Source: Acidicapsa acidisoli | GTDB lineage: Bacteria; Acidobacteriota; Terriglobia; Terriglobales; Acidobacteriaceae | Length of the DNA: 64,000 bases | Direction of reading: 5' to 3' | Assembly: GCF_025685625.1 (NCBI RefSeq) | Contig: NZ_JAGSYI010000002.1 | Location: forward strand, 434,001-498,000 | Part shown: positions 54,947 through 63,939 of the stretch, in pieces | How the letters are laid out: the number at the start of each line of letters is the position of its first letter | How positions within the stretch are numbered: position 1 is the stretch's first letter | Made by a program: the position numbers and the translations under genes | The notes under the pieces: generated by a model | The model's input: the letters and a program-made list of their open reading frames with translations, nothing else | What the model was told of the DNA's origin: nothing | Database searches by the model: none

Positions 54947-55432
54947 GAAACGGTTGCACTACCTCAATCAATAGATTTGCCTTATCTCGCTTCGACACGT
55001 CCGCCAGGAAACGGGCAGTCGGCACTGCGGGAATTGGCAGCAGCAGACAAATCAAGGCTTGATGAGGCAGTTGGAATCCACGTGGATCTGTGGACTTATT
55101 CAGCGTATCAGGAGATATCTTTCAGAACATCCCACTAAGTAGAGCGTCCCTTCTGACGCCCTTTTCGAGAGGCTTTCTATACCCGTTTTGAGTAAGTGTT
55201 AAATACCATGCAAGGGGCATCGCTAACCGGAGAACTCGGATCGACTGTGAGGATCACTGACCCTGGCACATTTTGCATTTTCCCGGAAACCCTCCTCAAT
55301 CCGGACAATAATAAGAGAATCAGTACCAAAAAGGGAGAAACGGGGCGAGTCCGAAAGTTCTATTCTCGATGCATGAAAGTGTGATTTCCATTCACTTGAT
55401 AACCTTAGTTTGACTCGTACGATAAACGGCGC
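54947..55432. other. 486-bp non-coding gap
   Basis: No gene is supported; a 62-codon frame at 55196 has no Shine-Dalgarno or plausible composition. The DNA is more AT-rich than its surroundings. It should carry the promoters of both flanking divergent genes, but no full -35/-10 pair stands out. Confidence 0.5.
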
Positions 55433-56956
55433 ATGGTCTTTCAAAGAGGTCTTCGCTTGTCATCCTTCAAACCGTCGAACCTCCAGGCCATCGGAGTGGC
55501 AGTCTTCATAATTGTCATCCAGCGAGTCGGCTTCATGGTTCTGGGGCCCGGTCCCACCAGAACGTTGTTCCTCGATTCGCTCATCGTATTTTCCAACTGC
55601 GCGGCCATCGCGAGTTGCTTTGCCGCTTCCATGCGCAGAGGCGGCGTGTCCCGTATTTTTTGGCTGCTCTTCGCCAGCGCCTTCGCCATGCAACTCGTCG
55701 CAGATGTAAGCTGGGCCTACTGCCGTTACTTCCACATTCAGGTTCCCGATTCCGCCCTGTTTCCCTCTTTGTTCTATCGGCTATATGCCGGACCCATGGC
55801 CATCGCCCTCTTCCTGTCGGAAGATACCCGTACTTCGAAACTGGAATCCTTTTTCAACGGAGGCATCGTCGTCGGGCTCGTTGGCATAACCATGTATCAG
55901 CTTCAAATGGCCGAGCTAAGCGCCCATGACCCGCGGCTCTGGCAGCAGATCACGATCGGTACTGGAGTCAATCTCATTCTTGTACTAGGCGCATTAGCCC
56001 GCTTTGTTTTCTCCGCCCGAGGTAACCTGCACGGGCTCTTTGCGCGGCAGACAATCTATCTTCTGACCTATGTAGGCGTTGCTCTGATTACAAGTATCGG
56101 AGACGCCTACTTCGCGGAAATCGACGCGTCCATAGACCTGATCTGGATTGTTACCTATCTCACGGGCGCGGTCCTCGCCATTACATGGAATCCAACCCTC
56201 GCCGAGCACGGAACACCAGTTCCACGGATCAGCCGCCGCGCGTCATTACTGTGTTTTAATCTCACCCTCGCCGTAATGGTCCTCGGATGCACGGTTCTCG
56301 GGCTCATGTTCGCCGACTCCAGCCGCCTCGTGGGACTATTGGCAATCAGTGTCGCTCTCATCTCCTATGCCATCCGGGGTTCCCTGTTGCAGGACAACCA
56401 GGAGAAATACCTCGCCGCCCTCCAGGACAGCCAGGCCCAACTGCACCGTCAGGCTCTATACGACGAACTGACGGGATTGCCCAATCGCCGTCTCTTCGCT
56501 GAACGGCTGTCCCAGGCGCTCGCCGTGGCACGCCGTCAACGGCATAGCATCGCGCTGGTGTACTTCGACCTGGATGGATTCAAACCGGTCAACGACCGTT
56601 TAGGACACACAATTGGAGATCTACTGCTAAACCGGGCCGCCAGTCGAATGCTCGCCCGGGTTCGAAAATCCGATACCCTCGCCCGCATGGGCGGAGACGA
56701 ATTCACGCTCCTGCTTTCACACCTTGCCAGCGAGGAACATGCGACCCTGGTCGCAAAGGAGCTATTGAATACCCTGGCTGAGCCGTTCTATCTTGAAGGC
56801 CATTCAATCGCTATCACAGCCAGCATCGGCATCGGCATCTCTCCCTGCGGCGCCACTGACTCCGCGAGATTAATTCATGAGGCAGACAGCGCCATGTACG
56901 CTGTAAAACGCACCGGCGGAAATGGTGCAAAGCTTTACTCGCCCGAACTGGGATAG
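55433..56956 (+). CDS. Membrane-bound diguanylate cyclase (GGDEF)
   Basis: Seen: 507 residues. Nine or so hydrophobic segments (about 18-320) lead into a short helix (QEKYLAALQDSQAQLHRQALYDELTGLPNRR) and a GGDEF domain with GGDEF at 420-424 and an RxxD inhibitory site (RKSD) five residues before. Other GGDEF landmarks (DLDGFKPVND, LGHTIGDLLL) are intact. It is longer in its membrane part than the cyclase at 41 kb and not a close duplicate. Stand-alone gene just before the flagellar operon, with which c-di-GMP often interacts. Confidence 0.92.
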   Translation: MVFQRGLRLSSFKPSNLQAIGVAVFIIVIQRVGFMVLGPGPTRTLFLDSLIVFSNCAAIASCFAASMRRGGVSRIFWLLFASAFAMQLVADVSWAYCRYFHIQVPDSALFPSLFYRLYAGPMAIALFLSEDTRTSKLESFFNGGIVVGLVGITMYQLQMAELSAHDPRLWQQITIGTGVNLILVLGALARFVFSARGNLHGLFARQTIYLLTYVGVALITSIGDAYFAEIDASIDLIWIVTYLTGAVLAITWNPTLAEHGTPVPRISRRASLLCFNLTLAVMVLGCTVLGLMFADSSRLVGLLAISVALISYAIRGSLLQDNQEKYLAALQDSQAQLHRQALYDELTGLPNRRLFAERLSQALAVARRQRHSIALVYFDLDGFKPVNDRLGHTIGDLLLNRAASRMLARVRKSDTLARMGGDEFTLLLSHLASEEHATLVAKELLNTLAEPFYLEGHSIAITASIGIGISPCGATDSARLIHEADSAMYAVKRTGGNGAKLYSPELG

Positions 56957-57343
56957 CCACTCCCGCCCCTGTCGAAACCGGGACGCCCAACGGCCCATCC
57001 ATCAGACATCCGAGGGCTGGCCCATCGCTGTTCGTGTCCCTTGCGTAGAATTCTTGCCCAAAACCGCATAATCAAAAGAGGTGACCGTATATTTCCCTGT
57101 TCCGGCTTTCAAGCTCAGAAGGATTTGCCGTAGCAAAATCGCTCTAAAACCGCCCAAAAACGCCATTTTAGCGCCACAATTTCAGCCTTAAGCCATTTAA
57201 CTACAATGGTTTAGACCAACAAGACGGGGTACCCCCTACCCCCTATGTGTTTTCCGTCCATTTTTCCACTGCGAAATCGGCTTGGTTTCGGGGAATCTGC
57301 ATCACAAATCCAAAATCTATCCGCCGAAGGAACGACCAGCCGA
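56957..57343. other. 387-bp non-coding gap
   Basis: No gene is supported; overlapping frames here (for example 57211-57585, minus) have unlikely composition. Near 57222-57243 lies a G/C-run block reading GGGGTACCCC then CTACCCCCTA, possibly a copy of an interspersed repeat, but only one copy occurs in this window. Confidence 0.5.
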
Positions 57344-57568
57344 TCAGCCCCGATGCCGGATCTCCCGCTCCAGGCGCCCCGTCCACGCCAGAAAATCAAG
57401 CAGTTCCCACCGCGACGTCCAGACAAAGGCCAGGACATCCCGCCCGCGTAAGCTCTCGGCCTTTTTCCCGGAATAGGTTTCAATTCGCCACTTGAGATAT
57501 TCGCTTCGCCAGGGAGTGAACCGGTTTCCCCGGGTAGCATTCCAGATAAATCGCAGTGGCGCAAACAT
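57344..57568 (-). CDS. Small 74-aa basic protein
   Basis: Seen: 74 residues from the ATG at 57568, rich in Arg and Trp (FIWNATRGNRFTPWRSEYLKWRIETYSGKKAESL...FVWTSRWELLDFLAWT). It resembles a short protein family I believe recurs in acidobacteria, but I cannot name it. An AGGG lies 8 nt upstream, which supports translation. A perfect 10-bp palindrome with a TATACT in its loop lies just upstream (57578-57604), suggesting a repressible promoter. Downstream of flgL in the same direction. Confidence 0.65.
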   Translation of the reverse strand: MFAPLRFIWNATRGNRFTPWRSEYLKWRIETYSGKKAESLRGRDVLAFVWTSRWELLDFLAWTGRLEREIRHRG

Positions 57569-57577
57569 CGGCAGATC

Positions 57578-57604
57578 CCTCGCACTTGAGTATAAAGTGC
57601 GAGG
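57578..57604 (-). promoter_or_regulatory. Perfect palindrome overlapping a -10-like box
   Basis: Arms CCTCGCACTT and AAGTGCGAGG (57578-57587 and 57595-57604) are exact reverse complements with a 7-nt centre. On the minus strand the centre reads within TTTATACTC, a TATACT -10-like box. It could be an operator for the 74-aa gene or a stem ending flgL mRNA; no T-run follows. Confidence 0.55.
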
Positions 57605-57663
57605 ACGATCGTGCCACGCGTGCAATTGCCAAGTCAGATGCGAAGATGCAGTCGAATACAACC

Positions 57664-58563
57664 TCAACCCGGCAGATGGTCGAAGAGACTTCCTTGACTG
57701 AGCGCCGCAATCACGCTGATCAGCGCCGACTGCTGGGATTGAACGAGCGCAAGTTGTGTCGACACCGACGGAATATCCGCCTGCATCAGATTGGTCTGTA
57801 CCGCAGTAAGCTGCGTGGCCTGCTCCGTCGCTACTCCCGACGCGTCGTTCAGTTGCGTCAGCGAGTTATCGATGGTAACGCGCTGCTGGCTCGTATAATT
57901 CAACGCGCTGTTCAGTGCTCCTGTATCCGCAACCCCGTTGCCGACACCCCCACTGGCATAGTCCGCGACCAGGTTATTCAGCGTACCCAGAACATTGGCA
58001 GTCGCCGACGTAAAGACCTCGTTGCCGGGTACATTCAGTTGAATCGACTGACCGTTCGGAGTCACCATCGTATTGACATTGCTGTCGCCGTTGTAAGTTA
58101 CCGTCGCGGGCGATGTCGAGTTATCCAGCGTAAATGGAGCCGCTCCTGTTTGACTGCCACCGAAGATGTACTGCCCCTGGTAACTGGTATTCGCCAGCGA
58201 CATTACCTCATCCCGAATCCCGGCAATCTGGCTGGAAATAGACTTCAGATCGCTGGCATTCAACGTACCATTGTTCGCCTCAGTCGCCAGGGAGATCGCC
58301 TGATTCAACTGCGAAACTACGCTGCCCAGCGTGGAGTCGGTCACCTGAAGCAGCCCCTGCGTAACACTGCTGCTCTGCGTGAAAGAATCGTCCTGCTGGA
58401 TACTGTTCAACAACTGAACATTCTGGGCCGCAGCCACTGGATCGTTCCCAATCGACGTCACCCGAAGACCGCTCGACAGCTCTTCGCTTAACTGCTGCTG
58501 GGTCACTTGTGTCTGATCCAGAGCGCCGCTGAGATTCACGACATAAAACGGGTCCACACGCAT
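57664..58563 (-). CDS. flgL: FlgL, hook-filament junction protein (HAP3)
   Basis: Known role: with FlgK joins the hook to the filament. Seen: 299 residues. Flagellin-like N- and C-terminal helices (MRVDPFYVVNLSGALDQTQVTQQQLSEELSSGLRV and ATQLTAVQTNLMQADIPSVSTQLALVQSQQSALISVIAALSQGSLFDHL), with a middle containing IAGIRDEVMSLANTSYQGQYIFGG. 38 nt downstream of flgK. Confidence 0.92.
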   Translation of the reverse strand: MRVDPFYVVNLSGALDQTQVTQQQLSEELSSGLRVTSIGNDPVAAAQNVQLLNSIQQDDSFTQSSSVTQGLLQVTDSTLGSVVSQLNQAISLATEANNGTLNASDLKSISSQIAGIRDEVMSLANTSYQGQYIFGGSQTGAAPFTLDNSTSPATVTYNGDSNVNTMVTPNGQSIQLNVPGNEVFTSATANVLGTLNNLVADYASGGVGNGVADTGALNSALNYTSQQRVTIDNSLTQLNDASGVATEQATQLTAVQTNLMQADIPSVSTQLALVQSQQSALISVIAALSQGSLFDHLPG

Positions 58564-58601
58564 TTTTCCCTCGCTTCTCTTCGTTTTCGTCTGAAAGGAA
58601 T

Positions 58602-60008
58602 TTAGGATACGGCTGTCTCGACACCGAGATTCACGGCAGACGCCATGATGGTGTTCAGGATGGTAAAAACCTCCGACCCGGCCTGATACGAGCGCTGGAA
58701 CTCTTCCAGGTTGCTGGCTTCGTCATTGAGACTCACCCCCGAGAGGGAGTTCACCTGCGTTTGAAGCTGCGACACGGATGCCGTGAGCGCGGTGTTTTCC
58801 GTAGTCGTTTCGGAAACTGTCGCGCCCAGGGTGCTCACCAGGTTCGAATAGAAATTCGATGGAGTCTGGCCGTTGATAATGTTCTGATTGGCAAGATTCG
58901 CAACCTTTGTAGCGTTCGAACCATCTCCGCTACCGAGTCCCAGTCCAGCGGCAGCGATCTTGTTCGGATCGGTCATCACAACCTGCATCGCGGCTGCGCT
59001 TCCAGCTACCTGCGTCGGCGCGTTGAAGATATTGCCTGCGTTGCCGTTGTCTCCGTCAAGGTCTGTGCCCGCGTTGTTGATCGTGTTGACCTGCGTGGCG
59101 ATGCCGTAAGCAAGCTGATCCAGCGAGGCGAGCGTCGTTGGAATACTCTGGTCCCGCGCCGTCAGCAATCCACCTAGTTGGCCGCCCCCGGATGCGAGTG
59201 CGGAAGTGATATCGGTACCACCGAGATAGAAGTGCGTAACTCCGTTCACATCTCCGGAGGTGATCTGAAACGAGGCGCCTTCCGAGGCCAGCAACTGCCC
59301 GCCGGTCGTCGTTATGCTCAACCCATTCTGCTCGGTTGTAATCTGATTGATTCCGATCAATTGGGAGAGTTGGCTGAGATCGGCCTGGCGCTCATCCTCA
59401 AGCGACCCTGCGTCCTGGTTCGGCGAAAGCGACTGAATCTGTTTCGTTACCTGGGCCAGCGATGTCGTGAGCGCATTCACCTGGGCTACGACCGTGACTG
59501 CGGACTGGTCGAGCGACGACTGCTGCGCATTGATGCTCGCCGCTGCGCTTGAAATATCCCCCGCCAGCGTGGTTGCGGCGGACAGGACGCCCTGTCGATC
59601 CGCATTGCTGGTCGAGGAGGACTCCAGTTGCGAATAGGCGTCGAAAAAGTTGGTGATGTCGTTTCCGATGTTGCCCGTCGAACTGGAGCTGGAGGCGGGC
59701 GTGAAGGTATCCTGCAGTGTCGTCAGCGCCGTCAGCAGAGCAGTCGATGAGGCACTCTGCTGCTGTTGCTGATCCAATCGCTGATTCAGAACAAGATCCC
59801 GCTGTGAAACCGCTCCTGTAACGGTCACTCCCTGCCCATACGAGCTGCCGTTAATGTAAATTGGTTGATTTTCCGACCAGTTCGGAACTTCCCGCGTATA
59901 CGATTCATTCGAAGCATTCGCCACGTTGTTGGCGGTAATGTTGAGAGCTTCCTGATCGGCATCGAGAGCCGAAGTAATGATGTTGAGAGCTGAACTAATT
60001 GTCCCCAT
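58602..60008 (-). CDS. flgK: FlgK, hook-filament junction protein (HAP1)
   Basis: Known role: first junction protein between hook and filament. Seen: 468 residues. The N-terminus TISSALNIITSALDADQEALNITANNVANASNESYTREV is the rod/hook family signature; the C-terminus (SGVSLNDEASNLEEFQRSYQAGSEVFTILNTIMASAVNLG) matches HAP1. I start at the ATG at 60008; a frame to 60074 would add residues inside the FlgN-like gene. Its start lies inside the last codons of that gene (14-nt overlap). Confidence 0.93.
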   Translation of the reverse strand: MGTISSALNIITSALDADQEALNITANNVANASNESYTREVPNWSENQPIYINGSSYGQGVTVTGAVSQRDLVLNQRLDQQQQQSASSTALLTALTTLQDTFTPASSSSSTGNIGNDITNFFDAYSQLESSSTSNADRQGVLSAATTLAGDISSAAASINAQQSSLDQSAVTVVAQVNALTTSLAQVTKQIQSLSPNQDAGSLEDERQADLSQLSQLIGINQITTEQNGLSITTTGGQLLASEGASFQITSGDVNGVTHFYLGGTDITSALASGGGQLGGLLTARDQSIPTTLASLDQLAYGIATQVNTINNAGTDLDGDNGNAGNIFNAPTQVAGSAAAMQVVMTDPNKIAAAGLGLGSGDGSNATKVANLANQNIINGQTPSNFYSNLVSTLGATVSETTTENTALTASVSQLQTQVNSLSGVSLNDEASNLEEFQRSYQAGSEVFTILNTIMASAVNLGVETAVS

Positions 60009-60405
60009 ACTCAGCCGCCTTCTCCATGGAATGGAAACCGTCGATCTTCCTGCTGCGATACCCGACAGGCCCAATAGCCGGCGCCGCTTGCGAATCTATT
60101 TGCTTCTCTAACCGAAGAACATGGAGCCGCATGAGCACGGTGAGGTTCGCGCGCGTCTTGCCCAGTACTCGGCCCAGCAGCTTCACTTCGGGTTCGGCTT
60201 TCCGCAACTCGACTCCAAGCTGGGCTCTAGCGGCCTTGCGATCCCCTGCATTCTCAATTTCGCGGTTCAGGACTGCGCAGCATCTGGCTAGCTCCTCAAG
60301 CCTCTCAGCGTCCATGCGAACAAGAGCCTCAGTCGCCTGGTGAACAATTTGCCGAATCGCTAACTCCGGCTGCAATTTTTCTTGCCATTCCATCGTCATA
60401 TCCAA
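59995..60405 (-). CDS. FlgN-like flagellar chaperone candidate
   Basis: Seen: 136 residues, entirely helical and charged (for example ALVRMDAERLEELARCCAVLNREIE, KAEPEVKLLGRVLGKTRANLTVLMRLHVLRLEKQI), the usual look of FlgN, the export chaperone for FlgK and FlgL. Direct likeness to FlgN is weak. Its position between flgM and flgK with a 14-nt overlap into flgK is the main evidence. Confidence 0.7.
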   Translation of the reverse strand: MDMTMEWQEKLQPELAIRQIVHQATEALVRMDAERLEELARCCAVLNREIENAGDRKAARAQLGVELRKAEPEVKLLGRVLGKTRANLTVLMRLHVLRLEKQIDSQAAPAIGPVGYRSRKIDGFHSMEKAAEYGDN

Positions 60406-60454
60406 AAACCCTCACAATTGCGGCGGACGCTCCGTGGTGGATCATGCACCGGCC

Positions 60455-60736
60455 TTATTTTTCCGGCGCGAGCATCGAGGTAACAATCTTCTGTGCAACG
60501 TCTTCGGCGGAGACCTGGTAGGTTCCGGCCTGCAGCGCACTTTGGATACTGGTTACTTTGTCCATGCGAACATCGGGGGCAGCCGTTGACTGTGCCAGTT
60601 GGGTCGCAAGATCACTCAGCTGCGCTTTGTCGGCTTCACCTTGAGGCGTGCTGCTCCCCTTAGTTGCGACCGTATTCGTTATCGCCTGGGACGAAAAGAT
60701 CTGGGAGATATCTTCTATTCCGTTCGGTATCTTCAT
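60455..60736 (-). CDS. flgM: FlgM, anti-sigma-28 factor
   Basis: Known role: holds the flagellar sigma factor FliA until the hook is done and FlgM is exported. Seen: 93 residues, disordered N-terminus and C-terminal helices (VRMDKVTSIQSALQAGTYQVSAEDVAQKIVTSML), the standard FlgM pattern. GGAG lies upstream of the ATG. Presence implies a sigma-28 checkpoint in this organism. Confidence 0.9.
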   Translation of the reverse strand: MKIPNGIEDISQIFSSQAITNTVATKGSSTPQGEADKAQLSDLATQLAQSTAAPDVRMDKVTSIQSALQAGTYQVSAEDVAQKIVTSMLAPEK

Positions 60737-60785
60737 TTCTTACTCTCCATAGTTGTCATATCGTCTCTATTTTTAATCACTGTAG

Positions 60786-61151
60786 TCATTTGAATGGCAC
60801 ATTGGGGGCATTCCCGTTCGGACTTCCTGCTACATTTCGATTCCCGGAATGGTTTCGCGTAGCGAATTGATGCAGAATGCTCGTCGCAATGCCAAATCCC
60901 CCGTGCTCGGAGATTGCCTTCCCCAGCGCTTCTCCAGCAAAGGAGCCAAGGGCTGATGACGAACCCTCGTCGTCTCCATCGCCGCCTGTCAGCGCATCGC
61001 CCGATTGCAGCGGAGCCATCAGCTCCTTCATCATGGAGGCTTCAAACTCATGAGCCGCACTTACCAGTTTCGGCGATAGACCCGCGTTTGAATTCCCGGC
61101 GCCAGCGTTCACCTTCGGCAACGCCGGCGTTTGTAAGCCCAAATGAATCAC
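60786..61151 (-). CDS. flgJ: FlgJ-type rod-binding protein (no hydrolase domain)
   Basis: Known role: scaffold for rod assembly. Seen: 121 residues matching only the N-terminal rod-binding domain (KLVSAAHEFEASMMKELMAPLQ..., FAGEALGKAISEHGGFGIATSILHQF). The C-terminal muramidase of enteric FlgJ is absent, so peptidoglycan must be opened by another enzyme. The start is GTG and shares its G with the flgI stop TAG. Confidence 0.87.
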   Translation of the reverse strand: MIHLGLQTPALPKVNAGAGNSNAGLSPKLVSAAHEFEASMMKELMAPLQSGDALTGGDGDDEGSSSALGSFAGEALGKAISEHGGFGIATSILHQFATRNHSGNRNVAGSPNGNAPNVPFK

Positions 61152-62392
61152 TACAACACCTCCAGATCTGCTTCCAGAGCGCCAGCTTCCTTCATTCCCT
61201 GCAGGATAGAGATCACGTCTCTCGCCGTTGCCCCGATCTGCTGCAACTCCTGCACCAGATCCTCTACAGTCGCTCCCGCCTTCAATTCAATCTGGTTCAC
61301 GGGCTTGTCCTGCGCCTGCAAGGTCGTTTGCTGTACAACCTGGGTTGTGCCTTGCGCGAATGCGTTGGGCTGTGAAACCTGGTTCTCGACGATTACGTTG
61401 ATTGAGAGTCCCCCGTGGAGGATCGAAACAGGCTGAAGGCGTACCTTGCCGCCGATGACCACTGTTCCAGTTCGCTCATTGACAACCACCCTCGCTCTGG
61501 GAAAGACCTCGATTTCGACCGCCTCGACCTGCTCCAGCAGAGCCGGTAGATCCTCCCCCGGTTGCGGCGTGATTTCCACCCGTCGGCTATCTGCAACATG
61601 CGCTCGATCGGTCTTCAAAACGGTATTGATCGCTCCGGCCATCCGCTCTGCGGTGTGAAAGTCAGCGTCATTGAGCACCACGCTGACCGTATGCATGTCC
61701 TTCATGTCAAAAGGTACGATCCTCTCGACCAAGGCCCCGGACGGGACGCGCGCCGTCGTGGGATGGTTCACCTGCCGGGTGTTCGCGCCTCCGGTGACCT
61801 GATACCCGCCCAGCACCAGCGGTCCCTGCGCTTGCGCATAAATCTGGCCGTCCGGTCCGTATAGCGGCGTCATCAGCAATACGCCGCCTTCCAGGGACCT
61901 GGCATCCCCGGCCGACGAGACCGTGACATCCAGCCGTTCGCCAGTCCTACTGAAGGGCGGCAGAGTGGCAATCGCGAAAACTCCAGCGATATTCTTCACC
62001 TGCATGTTGCTGGCGCTGTTGGTTCCAGTCTGGGGAACGGTGATGCCAAGGCGCTCTAACGTCGAGAGCAGCGTCTGAACCGGGTAAACCGTTTGCTGCG
62101 TGTCCCCGGTTCCGCGCAATCCAACGACGATTCCGTATCCGATCAGTTGGTTGTCGCGGATGCCTTCAATCGACGCAACATCTTTGACGCGGGTGAGTTG
62201 GGCGACCGGGGCTGTTTCGGTTGTCTTGCGCATGAGATCTGTCGACGTCGAGTTCAGCGTTACCCGTGATGGCGGAAAGGCCTGTCCGGACGTCTGCGCA
62301 TTCCCCATATCGACAGAAACAGCGGTTGCCAGACAGATGCCGGCCACCAAGTACTGAACCGGCGTAAAACTCCCCGTCCCCCATCCATCCAT
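61151..62392 (-). CDS. flgI: FlgI, flagellar P-ring protein
   Basis: Known role: periplasmic ring around the rod. Seen: about 413 residues from the ATG at 62392. Signal-like start (LVAGICLATAVSVDMGNAQ), then RVKDVASIEGIRDNQLIGYGIVVGLRGTGD, VKNIAGVFAIATLPPFSRTGERLDVTVSS and a C-terminal ATVEDLVQELQQIGATARDVISILQGMKEAGAL, all typical. A frame to 62479 is longer but overlaps flgH. Confidence 0.95.
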   Translation of the reverse strand: MDGWGTGSFTPVQYLVAGICLATAVSVDMGNAQTSGQAFPPSRVTLNSTSTDLMRKTTETAPVAQLTRVKDVASIEGIRDNQLIGYGIVVGLRGTGDTQQTVYPVQTLLSTLERLGITVPQTGTNSASNMQVKNIAGVFAIATLPPFSRTGERLDVTVSSAGDARSLEGGVLLMTPLYGPDGQIYAQAQGPLVLGGYQVTGGANTRQVNHPTTARVPSGALVERIVPFDMKDMHTVSVVLNDADFHTAERMAGAINTVLKTDRAHVADSRRVEITPQPGEDLPALLEQVEAVEIEVFPRARVVVNERTGTVVIGGKVRLQPVSILHGGLSINVIVENQVSQPNAFAQGTTQVVQQTTLQAQDKPVNQIELKAGATVEDLVQELQQIGATARDVISILQGMKEAGALEADLEVL

Positions 62393-62445
62393 CGACACTC
62401 TTCGGCTCCTTTTCCGCGATGCCCCATCTATCGCTTTGCACAAAA

Positions 62446-63231
62446 TCAGAAGACCAGCAGCTTCTGCAAGAACCGCCATACAGGATTCTGACGGTAGGTA
62501 TAGTCGTTGATGATGCCCTTGCCGGTTACTTCCAGTTCCAGATCGGTCATGGCAGTCGAAAGCACCTGATTCTGCGCGCTCACATCTTCCGGTCGAACCA
62601 ATCCCCGCAGCTTGATCAACTGCGTTTGTTGCGAAAAGGTCAGCTGGCGGGTCGCCTGCACGACCAGCATGCCGTTGGGCAGCACATCCACAACCTCCCC
62701 GCCAAACGTCGTCGCAAGGCTGGAGTTGGTCACGCTCTGTCCTTGGGCGGTGAGGCCCGACGCGGCATTCTGCCCGAGCAGATTCTGCAGCCGGTTGGAT
62801 GCGCCGAGGCTGCCGAAGAGGCCCGTGAATCCGGAACTGGCATTCGATGCGCGGGAGTTCTTCACCTGGCCGTCGGTTTCAGCAGCGACGCTTTCCGCTA
62901 CCACGATTGAAACCACGTCGTGCAGGCGCACGGCTTTGGCATCCGTCGAAAGCCTCACCAGACGGCCCTGATCGACCCAGATTGACCCCGGCGTCCGCAC
63001 TTCGGTTTCATGCTGTGTGTGGACGCGCTGAATGTAAGCCTTCAGAGCTTCTTCCGGCGGCGTTGCCTTGGCAGGGGTAGCACCAGCGCCGTTCCCCTTC
63101 TTTTTTCCAGGCAGATCGATGGCTGCGGCGTCTGAGTTCCAGCCAAGAGCGGCGAGAAGTACGGTGGCCGCAAGCAATGCAGCCAGGGAAGGCTTTCGCG
63201 AGCCTCGTAAACATGCAGAATGCATCCTCAT
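62446..63231 (-). CDS. flgH: FlgH, flagellar L-ring protein (no lipobox seen)
   Basis: Known role: outer-membrane ring, normally a lipoprotein. Seen: about 261 residues from the ATG at 63231. Hydrophobic signal (SLAALLAATVLLAALG), then SIWVDQGRLVRLSTDAKAVRLHDVVSIVVAESV and LEVTGKGIINDYTYRQNP, typical of FlgH. No cysteine follows the signal, so the usual lipid anchor is missing; the only Cys (residue 7) lies before the hydrophobic stretch. It begins 10 nt after flgA. Confidence 0.92.
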   Translation of the reverse strand: MRMHSACLRGSRKPSLAALLAATVLLAALGWNSDAAAIDLPGKKKGNGAGATPAKATPPEEALKAYIQRVHTQHETEVRTPGSIWVDQGRLVRLSTDAKAVRLHDVVSIVVAESVAAETDGQVKNSRASNASSGFTGLFGSLGASNRLQNLLGQNAASGLTAQGQSVTNSSLATTFGGEVVDVLPNGMLVVQATRQLTFSQQTQLIKLRGLVRPEDVSAQNQVLSTAMTDLELEVTGKGIINDYTYRQNPVWRFLQKLLVF

Positions 63232-63241
63232 GACTGCCCCT

Positions 63242-63886
63242 TCACGGCTTGACCTCTTCTTCGATCGTCCATCTCGCCTGCCCCGCACCGGTTGCGATGA
63301 CGGAGACGACTTTTCCCGCAATGCCATGCGGCGTAGTCGATCCCGCGCTCAAACGAACTCGCACACTGTCTCCGGTCCTTGCAGACTCAAGTGCCACCGC
63401 CTCAATTTCCGCATGGAGAACCGCCGAGTCCTGCTCAACGATCAAACGATCTCCTGCACGGACCGCAAGCGGCCGAGTGATATTCGGGGAAAACTGCGAG
63501 CCATTCCCGGCAGGAAGGCTGACCTGATTCGACCCGTTGCCCGCTGAGCCGGTCGCAGCGGCGGAATTACCTCCGCGATCTGGACCAGCGCCCGCATTCA
63601 CCAGGACTAGCCTTCCCGGCCAGCCGGGATGTTCTGCATTGCTCTGGATTCTCCAATGAGAACCCAAACAAGGATCGACGAACTCTCGACCGGCTTCACC
63701 TGGAGCTCGAAGCGGATCCACTGGACTAGAGCAGAGTGCAAACGGCACATGCCAGACCGGCGCGACCAACATCAAGCATCCAGCCAGCGCCGAGGTGCGG
63801 CTTATCGCCCACTGGCCGACCGGATGTTCACTTGCTCTCGCGCTTGTTTTGATTCTTGTCGCGATCTTTGTCTCGATCATGGACAT
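63242..63886 (-). CDS. flgA: FlgA, P-ring assembly chaperone
   Basis: Known role: periplasmic chaperone for FlgI. Seen: 214 residues with a hydrophobic N-terminal segment and a C-terminal SAF-type domain (ITRPLAVRAGDRLIVEQDSAVLHAEIEAVALESARTGDSVRVRLS...IAGKVVSVIATGAGQARW), the conserved part of FlgA. Placed between flgG and flgH, the usual place. The middle is Gly/Asn/Ser-rich and shorter than in many homologues. Confidence 0.85.
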   Translation of the reverse strand: MSMIETKIATRIKTSARASEHPVGQWAISRTSALAGCLMLVAPVWHVPFALCSSPVDPLRAPGEAGREFVDPCLGSHWRIQSNAEHPGWPGRLVLVNAGAGPDRGGNSAAATGSAGNGSNQVSLPAGNGSQFSPNITRPLAVRAGDRLIVEQDSAVLHAEIEAVALESARTGDSVRVRLSAGSTTPHGIAGKVVSVIATGAGQARWTIEEEVKP

Positions 63887-63939
63887 CTCCCTACCGAGTC
63901 ACCTCAGTCCGACTAAACCGACCAGCCGCCAATCCGGCC

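Noticed and set aside
55266-55280. TGGCAC...TTGCA, sigma-54-like promoter before the second diguanylate cyclase
   Set aside because: The GG-to-GC spacing is 8 nt instead of the required 10, so it should not be recognised.
55196-55384. 62-codon plus-strand frame
   Set aside because: No Shine-Dalgarno, no family likeness, lies in an AT-richer leader region.
57211-57585. 124-codon minus-strand frame after flgL
   Set aside because: Overlaps the better-supported 74-aa gene in another frame; Gly/Arg/Ser-rich and without ribosome-binding site.
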